From Piper betle (Eukaryota > Streptophyta > Magnoliopsida > Piperales > Piperaceae), in contig JAURVB010012338.1 of NCBI GenBank assembly GCA_033002965.1, positions 1 to 64,000 of the forward strand: a DNA stretch of 64,000 bases, written 5' to 3'. The notes beneath the pieces were generated by a model that saw nothing but the letters and a program-made list of their open reading frames with translations, ran no database searches and was not told the DNA's origin. Shown piece after piece: positions 36,429 through 46,572 of this stretch. The stretch's first letter is position 1. Every line of letters starts with the position of its first letter. A program made the translations under genes and the position numbers.

Positions 36429-38516
36429 CTACGGACTTTCTTGCCAATTCGATCCTGCTCTAAATTTGCAGACGGGGCAAGTGCCCTGTTGACGCAACCA
36501 TGGATCAATGCAGCTCGCATGAAACTGCATGTACAGGCTACGTTAGAACACAAATAGAATTTTTTCAACACGCTAATCAAGTACAAACACGTAAATTTAC
36601 TACATAGGGAACTCTGAGCTCAAATTGATTCTGACCTGATGCAAGCAAGGCAATGTTCGGATTAGTTCACCAGCATCGACTTGTTCTAAGCAAACACTGC
36701 ATGTGAGCTCATCATCGATACTCTTCAAACTTTCATCTGATTTGAAAGAGTCAAGTTTCTTCTGCACCATGTAAATTGGATCCATAGCAATAAATAAACA
36801 TTCCCCATCATTAATTTAAACCACATGATTTGTCTAAACAGATGTATAATTATGCTACTGCCTTGGCTTAATTACAATTATAATTGAAGCAGTCTTGGAG
36901 CTGGAACACGGTACTATCCAGCATAAGCACAAGTGCACACATAAATATCTTAAAAGGTCTCCACTATCCCTCATCGAACTATTTTCAAATTCTCACGCTC
37001 AAAATACAAGTGGATTAAAACATGTTATTGGGTTCTTTAAGACCTTTAAGACATGTTATTGTGTCCCTCGTCAAATGTTATTGTTTAGCACAAAAATGCC
37101 TTTAAGGCACGATATCTCTTAACTGTCTTTGTGTTATAACTTTGATGAAATCATAAGACAAATAAACAAAGACATGTACATAAGGAAGTAGTAAGAGCTC
37201 ATTGATTAACTATTTGAAGATGACAGTTGAAATACACAAAGTCAAAGTACTCCAAAAAGTGCCACTCCATTTAGATACAGAACACCAATGGCAGGAAAAC
37301 TTGTAAATGCTCAATTGCACACATGGCCCAATCATATATACCATATAAAACCAAAAAAAAAAACACAAGTACCTCATTGGTAGCCAAAGAAGAAGATGCC
37401 TGGTGCAGCGATGAATTGTCACTGTAAACATAAGCCATACTTGGTTATAAATGTTCTTGAGAATTGGCAGTGATCATAATGTGCACGATACTTGATTTCA
37501 CAAACTTACGCCAGACAAACAACACTGCCACAAACCAAGGAGCTAACTATAAAACAACTTGCCTTGGAGAGCTTACAGATGGCTGGTGATGCATTTTGTA
37601 CTTGTGAACAGGCAGTGCATTTATCTCTTCTTCAGACATTGATGGGATACCAGACATGTTATCAGAGTCAAGAGCCCTCAAAGTATCATAATCTGCCAAA
37701 ATGGCCAAAATAATGATTAACACTTCAGATTCATCACATATTCTTAACAGGCTTGATGCACTAATTATATTGAGAAGTGCACAACACACACCTAAATCAT
37801 CAAATTCCCGATCAAGCAAAGCAAGTTGAAGCCTCAAACCCTGCAACCTTCCTCTTGTTGCAAAGGCTATAGATGGAGGTACATGAAGCCTCAATTCCGT
37901 ATGACCAAGTAGACCAGTTGCCGCTGCTGCATGTGCTTGAGCCTGAGCTTGTAGTTGTTGGCAAGTTGCATACATTCTAATGCTTGTTGCCATTAAAAAG
38001 ACACCCAAAACAAGCCAGAGCTACAAGAGCAAAAAATATATAGATTTGTATTAAAAGTTCTATCTTCACGCCATGTATACAATTGTAATAAGTAATTAGA
38101 AATCACTTGTCTAGAAAGCCCCAAAATGTTGAAGATACCAGAAAGTTTGGCGACATCTGATGTGAATTAAGTATCATGAACAGCAACATCACTGTCACAG
38201 ATTTTTTTTCATATTACAAACCAGAAGAAAAAATTGTAAGATAATATTTAGATTTAAAAGGCCAAGAAATACCTGTAACAAGAAATACAAGAGAATTGGT
38301 ATTAACTGGTCGAGGGTTGGGATGTACGCGCTGCACATATACAAGCATATATGAAAACAGAATGCATCAGTGGAGCTACCATTGAGATTCAGAAGAGTCA
38401 GGCCAACACAAAATCTTCAAGGTGCTAGGAGAACATACCATAGCACGCCTTTCAGGAATGAAGTCAGAAAACCCACTCTCAATGTCACCTCTAGTCCCTC
38501 GGAAAACAAAACTCAT
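36429..38516 (-). CDS. SDIR1: SDIR1-like RING-finger E3 ubiquitin ligase, eight exons
   Basis: Membrane-anchored E3 ligase; in Arabidopsis and rice SDIR1 promotes ABA and drought/salt responses. Exons: 38439-38516, 38273-38330, 38139-38191, 37792-38020, 37577-37692, 37373-37399, 36636-36761, 36429-36524, total 783 nt and 260 residues (Arabidopsis SDIR1 is 273). The protein starts [16 protein letters not shown], has two hydrophobic segments at about 39-55 and 62-78, the conserved [20 protein letters not shown] block, [13 protein letters not shown], and a C3H2C3 RING with CSVC (208-211), C226, H228, H231, C234 and CPVC (245-248). The exon 5/6 junction is the uncertain part: the acceptor at 37399 keeps the frame, while one at 37421 looks stronger but does not. 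All zinc ligands are present and no stop interrupts the model. Confidence 0.92.
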
Positions 38517-39545
38517 ATCTACCCTACTGAATGATAATCCTTTCTAACTATCCTAAAAACAAAGCCTTAATCTCCAAAAAGGATATATCCTTCAAACCCT
38601 GCATCAGGATAAAGTACCCGAAAGTATAAGCCTTTTATCTACAAAGAAAGGCATGCCGTAAGACAATGATAAGCTCTGAGAAAGGTAACAACAAGAATCT
38701 GTCAAAAGAGCAACTTATAACCATTTCAGTGGTCCAATCACATTAAAATCTCCTATAATAAAAATCAGAAAATACAGAAAATAAAATAGAAAACAAATCA
38801 ACAATTTTACCAACTAAAATGGTTGATACAGAAAACAAATTTGAATTAAACTTTGCCAAATTTTGCAATTCAGGCAGTATGGAATTAATTACTTTTGAAA
38901 ATTCCTGAATCTGAAAAAGAAACAAACAGCGGTACTTTCTTTTCACTAAAACCTAAATATTTTAGAAGTAGGATCATAAAAAGGATTGAATTACATAGCA
39001 TTAAGCATAATATAATACAAAAGAGAATGAAAACCTCAACATCCATAGACTCATACTACATAAACTGTACAGAACAAGCACGACCGCAAGCCACCGATGC
39101 AAGCGGACTCCAGCAACAACCTTAACCAATCCCTATAACTACAACCACATGTGCTCATCCACTCCTCCGATTTTTCATTTTCTCTTCCCAATCTCATCAA
39201 AAACTACCTCCCAAGCATTTCCCGTACACAAGATCAGACACCAAACAGAGTGCACTGCCCTCCATATCCTTAATACATTGAAAAAGTGAGAATTCCAAAT
39301 AACAAAAACAAAAAAAAAAATGAAGCTCTAATCATCTCTTACCATAGAATATTAAAAAAAAAAACAATTGACACAAAAAGGCAAGATTCTAAAAGTCTAC
39401 AACGCAACAACCCCAAACAAACAAACAACCCTCATTCCATGCCAGATTTCCAAATTTCCCACAATTACACCAAACAAGTTGCTTCAAACTACAATTACAA
39501 CAACTAACCATCACCAATACCAAGCAACAAACAGTTTTTCAGGCT
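38517..39545 (-). other. Probable first intron or upstream region of the SDIR1-like gene
   Basis: AT-rich and non-coding. It may be a 5' UTR intron joining a leader exon near 39.6-39.8 kb to the coding exon at 38516; no splice sites were fixed. Confidence 0.3.
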
Positions 39546-39790
39546 ATGGCACACAACCAGGAGAAGAAGAAGAAGAGGGGGAGCGAGGTTGGACCAGATC
39601 TTTCAAACAGGGGGGTTGTGTGGATTGAATGACAAAGAGAAGGCACAAGGGAGGGAGGGAGGGAGGAAGAGGAAGATGGCAGAGCAGAGATCTCCCGAGA
39701 ATCCTTCCACCAGCGTCGGAGGAAGAGTGCCGTCGGAGAAGGATTTGACGGTTCTTGGGGGCTCCCATCGCACCCCAACCTCCTCTGTCG
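39546..39790 (-). promoter_or_regulatory. Probable leader/promoter of the SDIR1-like gene
   Basis: On the minus strand this block is C/T-rich (TCTTCTTCTTCT, CCCTCCCTCCCTCCC) and more GC-rich than its surroundings, which is typical of a plant transcription start and 5' UTR. The plus strand carries GGGAGGGAGGGAGGG (39649-39663), a G-quadruplex candidate. The assignment is inferred from position and composition. Confidence 0.4.
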
Positions 39791-39809
39791 GTGGCCCTTC
39801 CTATGCGGG

Positions 39810-39992
39810 CGGACGGACGGACAAACGGACGGACAAACGGACGGACAAACGGACGGACAAACGGACGGACAAACGGACGGACAAACGGACGGACAAACGG
39901 ACGGACAAACGGACGGACAAACGGACGGACAAACGGACGGACAAACGGACGGACAAACGGACGGACAAACGGACGGACAAACGGACGGACGG
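39810..39992 (+). repeat. 12-bp minisatellite, about 15 uniform units
   Basis: The unit ACGGACGGACAA repeats about 15 times almost without variation. Because 12 is a multiple of 3 and the unit has no stop in most frames, long artefactual frames arise on both strands (TDKR, NGRT and PFVR repeats). It lies directly upstream of the probable SDIR1-like leader. Confidence 0.97.
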
Positions 39993-40837
39993 TCCTTTTA
40001 GTGGACAAAAAGCCCTTCGTTTTTTTTTTGTTTAGTTTGGGGGAAAAAATTAATGTTAATGGCCTAGTAATTAATTTTACGAAAAGTAATTGTATTAAAT
40101 GTATTTTATAGGAATAAAAAATATTAAATTAATTACTTTGTACTTAAATTATGTGTGCTTATATTTAAAAAGGAGTATAAAGTAATAAATGATTATTATT
40201 TCTAATTGAGTTGGGTTATCCACCTATGTAAAATTTATCCTCTTTTTTTCATATTTTAATAGTTTTTTTAATTAAAATATTTATATTAATTAAACCAGAT
40301 ATTAAAAACACACCGCAAAGGGTTTATTTGGAGTGTGAGAAAATTATATTTTCTTTTCATTATGGATTGTAAGAAAATTATGGGAAAAAGAAATTAATTT
40401 TCCATTACGGTCAAAATAACTCCCCCACAACCATTTTATTACAACACAATGCAAAAAAATTATAGAAATTGAGAAAAATGTTTTTCTTTTTAACCAAACA
40501 CATGAAAGAATCCCCCCGCCCCCCACCTTTCGTTAATCCTTTTTTTTCTCTCCTATTCTATCAAACCAAAATTATCCCTCACGAAAATGCACCTAAGATT
40601 GATTAATTAACAAGGCATGAACAATTCATCAAACATACTCTTCCAATCATTTCAAAAAGAACCTTGAATTTTTTCAAATTCGAAAGGAGTCAAGTGTTGC
40701 AAATATTAGGCTAATTTTGACAACAAATTGATTAAAGCCAAAGCAGATGGAGTGGTTCAATTTCACAAGTTGTGCAATATCCTAAATACAAATAGAAAAA
40801 TCCACTTACCAAACAATTTTCTTTAAATAAAAGAAAC

Positions 40838-41100
40838 AATGTATAATAACTCGGCTAAATCATCTCTTAAAAATTGGTTAACTAAGTCCAAGATCCATAC
40901 AGTACCTGACTTATAAATATAATCTTACCCCAATAAATATTACATGTGAACGTAAATTGATGGATAGATCTATAATCTATTCCTACCATTCCCATAATAT
41001 ACTCTTAACATTCTTGCTTATAAACAGGATTTTACACCACTAAATATTAGATGTGAGACTAAATTAAGTGATCTCACAATCTACCCACCTTAAAAATTTT
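40838..41100. mobile_element. Decayed relative of the 24.1-kb TRIM
   Basis: Two LTR-like pieces are visible. The right one reads CTTATAAACAGGATTTTACA, then ATTAGATGTGAGACTAAATT and ATCTCACAATCTACCCACC, closely matching the TRIM LTR end and its neighbouring purine-tract region. The left one (40838-40975) matches more weakly. Ends and target duplication are not recoverable. Confidence 0.6.
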
Positions 41101-41212
41101 CATCATCAAAATTCCTACACTTGGCCTAGCCCTAGTTCAAGTCCTTCTATATATACATGAAAATATATTTAAATGTATTCCATGATCAAAGTTTTGCAAC
41201 ATTATCACATGT

Positions 41213-42082
41213 ATATGCCTCATGGTTGCATGAATCGGAATCGGAATCGGTTTTCCAAAGAGTCGGAATCGAAATCGAAATCGGTCTGAATTGGCCATAA
41301 ATCGGTTCAGGTGAATTAGTCTAAATTAGTTTAATCGATCATATATATTAATTTGACAGTTTATAATATAAATATATTAAAATTAGGTATTGATATTATT
41401 TTGATATTATTCTGTGTATTATAGTTTATGATATTTTTAAATATTTTTAAAGATTTTTTAAAAATTATTTAGAATTAATTATTATTTTTGACTCGAGTTA
41501 GACTCGAGTCAACTTTTAATTACGAAAATGCCACCCTCAGAATCGGGCGGCGGTGGCGTGGACGGACGGAGCTAAGGTCGGACGGTGGTGGCGTGGTCGA
41601 AGGTCGGGCAGAGCGTTGGACGGAGGAATCGAGGCAGAATCACGACGAAAGCGCGACGAAATCGAGGCGAAAGCGTCGGACGGTGGAAGCTGAGTTTGGA
41701 ATCGGGCGCAGCATCAGACGGCGGAAGCGCGGCGGAGGGCGGAGCTGAGGTCGGAATCGGACAACGGTGGCGTGGTCGGACGGAGCTGAGGTCGGATGGC
41801 GGAAGCGCAGTGGTGCGAACGCGACGACGAAAGCGGGGAGAGGGGTAGGTTTTTAAAATCCAAATTACCATTTTACTCATACTTAAATAATTTAATAAAA
41901 ATCATAATTAGGGTATTTTAATAATTTCCTAAATTGGCCAATTCCGATTCCAAGTTAAATCGGTCGGAATCAGCCGAAAACGGCTGATTCATGGACCGAT
42001 TTGGGTCGGTCGGCCCAAAATCGGATCGGCGCGACGCCGATCCAATTTAAATTGGGACGATTCGTGCATCAGAGATATGCCT
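41213..42082. mobile_element. Non-autonomous DNA transposon with 8-bp target duplication
   Basis: ATATGCCT is repeated exactly at 41213-41220 and 42075-42082. Between them, the ends have imperfect inverted repeats: TGCATGAATCGGAAT on the left and TGCACGAATCGTCCC as the complement of the right. Subterminal GAATCGG/CCGATT motifs are abundant, and the interior (41530-41850) is GC-rich with repeated GGTCGGA(C/A)GG. An 8-bp duplication fits the hAT superfamily. Frames inside (86-102 codons) lack transposase features. Confidence 0.7.
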
Positions 42083-42122
42083 ATAATATATATCTAACAG
42101 TTTAGGTGACAATAGCTATGAA

Positions 42123-42389
42123 TCAGAGAAGTACGAAGACGTCAGCAGTGTGATGATAATCCACCGGTGATGTAGACGACGATGGCTGATTCACAAAGGC
42201 CCCCTTGAAATGACAAGCTTTATAATCATTGTACCATTCCGGGTAGTAGACACAATCGTCAGCAGCTCCAGAGCAGTAGTAGCAGGAGCTGCGGGATCCA
42301 AGAAATTGGATCATTCCACCACCGAAGTTGTCCACAGCCACCAGCCTTGATCCTTGGCAATTCTCACAGTGTCCACTAAGAAGTAGGTT
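42123..42389 (-). CDS. Unrecognised terminal-exon-like ORF with two CxxC motifs
   Basis: I do not recognise this protein. From a possible splice acceptor (GTTAG, exon from 42389) an 88-codon frame reads to a stop at 42123 without an ATG at its start. It contains HCENCQGSRLVAVDNFGGG, then SSCYYCSGAADDCVYYPEWY and KACHFKGAF. CENCQG and CYYCSG look like a zinc-binding pair, as in DnaJ-type cysteine-rich proteins, but the second repeat is not canonical. Codon composition is more protein-like than the surrounding DNA. Upstream exons were not located. It may be the 3' end of a gene whose other exons were lost. Confidence 0.4.
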   Translation of the reverse strand, partial: NLLLSGHCENCQGSRLVAVDNFGGGMIQFLGSRSSCYYCSGAADDCVYYPEWYNDYKACHFKGAFVNQPSSSTSPVDYHHTADVFVLL

Positions 42390-42839
42390 CTAACAACTAG
42401 CAGCTGGCCCAAGCAGTTTACTGATTTATCAAACATTTCGAATTAAATGAAATAAAAATAGTAAAAAACTTATTTATCATATAATAAAAGTAGTGAAAAT
42501 TTTGATTAATTTAGTCAAACTGATTTGGTCAATGACTTGATTTTGGTCAATGACTTGATTTATCAAACAGTAGTAGTAGAAGGCTCTACCATAATTTGAT
42601 CAATGACTTGATTTTGATAAAAAAACTTTTAAAAAATAAATAGTTATGATAAATTCTATCGACCAAATGTAACGGAGCTATTTACAACCTTATTCCCATA
42701 CAATATTTGCACAATATCGATATTGTGCGTGAGACGAGCTACTTAACATGCCACTACTCACAAAATTACGAACTAATCTTAACTTCTAGTTCAGAAAGAT
42801 AGTTCAGCTGCAAGTGGTTGCATCAGCATTGAGTGCAAA

Positions 42840-43620
42840 AGACCACTGCTTCTCCTTCTTCCAGACTTCCTCCCATAATAGTCTGATGCCTACTTTCTAA
42901 ACTCAGATTTATATCACGAATTTTGCATCTACAAAAAGTAGCTGAATCTAAAAAGACAATGTGATTTCCTAATCCTATAAGTAAAAAAGTAGCTAGTAAG
43001 CAAATATAAGTAATGTTATATCATGATAAACATTTAACTAGATCTAAATTCCTGGGCAAATGACAGAAAAACTGTGCAATCTTAGACGTACAACCTAGTT
43101 AATTACTTCATCAAGCTTACAAATAAGTGAATAACACAGCCAAGAATGAACTTTTGAAGAAGAAAATACCTGTTATTAACATCAGGGTGGAACTTAACAG
43201 CCAACATGCAATAAGCTCTCTTTATTCCACAGGAGTTGCCGCCAACAATAGATCAAGAACATCGTAATGCGATTGCTTGCAGCTTGCTCTGAAAGTTTTC
43301 CAGACCCTTAACCACATCCAGTTCCATCGCAACTAACCATCACACCTTTCAGTCCCAGACCTCGTCTTCTGAACAGAAAAGAAGACGAAAATCCATTCTC
43401 ATACCACCACCATTGGCAAGGCATGACAGGGCAGTGTGTCACCCCATGTGGTAAGGTTGGAAAGAAGAGATCCGATGCTAATGGATGGAAGTACGGATGC
43501 CATGCATACTCAAGCAATGGCACTTCTTCATGATCTTGCCATTGATATTATATCCTGGTCCATTTGTGGGGTCTGTTTACAGAGCATATAAAGCATCTTT
43601 GGGCATGATTCTTTGTATCC
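42840..43620 (-). pseudogene. Decayed duplicate of the J-domain gene
   Basis: This stretch aligns in order with two parts of the J-domain gene to its right. 42850-42910 matches exon 2 (47780-47880, sharing TTTCTAAAC(T/C)CAGATTTAT), and 43170-43560 matches exon 1 plus the upstream frame (48750-49110, sharing TTAACATC(A/G)GGGTGGAACTTAA and CAGACCTCGTC). 43585-43615 also matches 48200-48230. The J domain is destroyed by stops and frame changes, and the HPD region is barely readable. Much intronic sequence has been lost. It is a dead duplicate. Confidence 0.8.
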
Positions 43621-43740
43621 ACATGATCATTAGCCGGATGTGAATTTGTTCTAATATCATGTCATCAACAAAGATTCCATACTCAAATTCCTTGTGTTGC
43701 ACTTCTCTTTGATATCAATCCAACTTATTCCTGGGCATTT

Positions 43741-45436
43741 CTTCTAAACTTGCCTTTCAGTCATGAGCCTCCCGACTCCTGCTGCACCATCCCAACACCC
43801 CTCTTGGGCAAAGACTAGATGATAATACATAAGCAGTTGGATCACTGGGACACAGATAAAGGAGAGACTTAGCTGCCCTATTTGCAATATCCACTTCTCT
43901 GTGTACACTACAAGCAGTAAGCAACGAAGACCAGAGCAACCAAGAAGATCAACCATACACACAAGGTGCTCCATTTGAATATTTACTTGGTTATCCCTAT
44001 CTTTCATCAGACTAAAACACTCAAGACCTTTTGAAAGTAAACCAGCGTGGCTACAGGTAGTTAGAACAGAAAGGAAGGCAGTAATGTCTGGTTTCAACCA
44101 TGACATAGCCATTTTATCAAATAATTCTACAGCTTCCCCACTCCAAGCCATGCTGAGCACATCCTGACAAGATAGAATTCCAGGAAACCATGTCAGGGTA
44201 ACTCATCAGGGAAAATACATGTTTAGATTCTTCAATATCTCCACATTTTTCATACATGGAAAGAAGCCCGTTTTGGACATCTTGATGTGAAGCATAACCG
44301 AGTTTATAGACTACAACATGAGTTTGTTTGGCCTCATCTACTTCTGAAAGAAGTCCAATCGCTTTTAGCACAGAGACGAATGTAAAGCAACCCATATGTA
44401 CATTGTTCCTGGCCATCCTAGAGAACTGTATTAAAACCTCCACTTCATATCCCAAATGTGAGAGGCTAGCTATGATAGAATTACCACATATTGGATCCAG
44501 GTGATCATGGACGAGGGAGAACACCTCAAAAAACTCTTCCTTGCCTAGCCTTTTCGAGTACATAGTCATAAGGGTCAGTAGAACATAAACATTTGAACTA
44601 AACCCCCTTTGAATCACCCCACCATGAATTTGTTTGGCATGATCCAAGTCTTCACCACTGGAAAATGAACTTAAAATACCACTGCAAGTCGTTAAGTGCA
44701 ATCCCAGCACATCTCAAACCAAGATCATCGCCTCTTTTTGCTGCCCATGCCGTGCATTTGCATTAACCATTGCAGTCCATGTGACAGCATTCCTCTCCCA
44801 CATTTCATCGAACACTTTCCTTGACTCCCTCCAGCTCAAACACCGAGCATACATGCCCAACAACGCCGTCCCTACAAAAACATTAGAGCAAAACCCAAAC
44901 TTCATCAAAGGACAGTGAATCTACATCCCAATCTCCAGCTCCCCCAACGTGGAGCAGCAGACCAGCAGTAGGCTTAACACCAGCCTCAATCATCTCAAAC
45001 AGCACATCAAACGCAAGGACCGCATCATGTGCATCCGAATACCAGAAATGATCGAGTTACACGTAACCACGCCCCTCTCAGGCATTTCATCAAACACCTT
45101 CCGAGCATCCCACAATTTATGAGACTTGCAATATAGATTGATCAAAGAGCAGGCAACAAACAAATTCGAACGTAAACCAAGCTTCCACGCAAGTCCATGG
45201 ATAAACCTCTCGAGATCAAAAGCGGCCATGTTGGCGCATTCTGAGATCACCTTGCTAAAACAAGGAGGGGACGGCGTCGACCCGCTTTTGTGAGCCAAAG
45301 CAAACGACTTAAGCGATTCCAATGCTTCGGATGGTTCGTATGGAGAATCCATGGCCTTCGAAAAATGGAAAAGTGGTGTCAGCCAGCTCGCCGGCGTCGG
45401 AGGTGACGGCCGGCGTCGGCCATGGCGGCAAAGCAT
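43741..45436 (-). pseudogene. PPR (PLS-type) protein pseudogene
   Basis: PLS-class pentatricopeptide proteins bind organellar RNA for editing or processing. Typical repeats appear in order in several frames: LINLYCKSHKLWDARKVFDE, MPERGVVTCNSIISG, GFCSNVFVGTALLGMYARC, FDEMWERNAVTWTAMV, HAKQIHGGVIQRGF, YEKCGDIEESKHVF, MVSWNSILSGCAQHGL, VELFDKMAMSWLKPDITAF, and an E-type LLWSSLLTACSVHREVDIA. The reading frame shifts at about 45000, between 44990 and 44908, near 44712, near 44155 and near 43930. Five frame breaks make a working protein unlikely. No DYW end is seen. Confidence 0.88.
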
Positions 45437-46572
45437 CCTATTCCCGCCATCGCCGTCGAACCAGGCGGTTCATGCTTTTGATAACTAACTTGTTTTAATT
45501 CAGAACCGGTTCGAGCTGGTTCAACTTCTTAAAACTCCTGATTACCAAACCTAATCTATAGTAGACTTTCTTGCCGTATATAATAATAATTATTGACAAT
45601 TAAGGAGCATAATAAGTAAGCCATTAGGTTGTAACAAAATCAGCATATTTGCTTTCTAAGGGATACAAGTTTCTCTAAGTAAGCCCGGTTTGTATTATCT
45701 ACTCCTTTCTTTTGGACTAATTAGGCAAAATGTCTCGTCATGCCGGTTAATGCATTATAATCCTATAATATAGATAAACTATAATTGAATGAAAAATAAA
45801 CTATAATATTTTATTTTATTTTATATTTTATTTTATTTTTATCGTATTATAATTGATCAAATATTGTTTTTCATACGAGCCTAACTTTTAATTCTATTTT
45901 TATTAATAAAAGTTAATTTACGATTTTTTTACGATTAAAATATCTGAAGTTATCGCAATATTGAATGCAATATTATGTAACCACAAATATGAAGTTATAT
46001 TCTCAAATAATGCAGTAAAAAAAGAGTTTAGAACCGATTCACACTGTTTTGAGAAACATTGGATGTAATCAAGACTTATTTTCAAGTCTTTTCCAATATG
46101 GTATGCATCTTAAAAGTATTCTGAAAAATATGCTCCATAGTTTGAATGGCCTCTGCCAGAAGTTTCTTACAACTGCAAGCTCTTCGAGATTTTGGTAACA
46201 CTGCATAGGAGAATTGTTCTCTTCCCATATCAGAAAACTCAATTTCCAATAAGAAAATCATGGACCCAGTTATAGATGAATGCCCTGACACAGATTTGGA
46301 ATGGACACAACCAGTGATGGGATTGAAGCCCTGAAAATGATGAGCGAAGCCCTATGTAGCTGTTATCTAATAATCTGAGACAAGATACTGAACTTGCAGA
46401 TGACCGAAAATGCAACAGTCGAATCCCTCAAAAGAGGTTTCAAATTGCAAATGATCTGCACTACGCTTTGCATTCTCCTTAGCTTAACATTTTATTTGTG
46501 TGATCAAGTGGAGTAGTTGTTCCACCACTTTGCAAATCTTCATGCGATGCAACCAAGTGATGAACGAATAAT
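45437..46572. other. Intergenic DNA between the PPR pseudogene and the J-domain gene
   Basis: AT-rich on the left; the right part may include the 3' UTR of the J-domain gene. No further gene recognised. Confidence 0.35.

Noticed and set aside
39810..39992. CRISPR-like array
   Set aside because: The units are contiguous with no variable spacers; a eukaryotic minisatellite.
39544..40111. Repeat proteins with PFVR, TDKR or NGRT units
   Set aside because: Products of the 12-bp minisatellite, open in several frames on both strands; no start context or homologous family.
44990..45436. An intact short PPR protein from the first frame alone
   Set aside because: The frame stops after about four repeats, and the rest of the PPR gene continues in other frames; it is part of the pseudogene.
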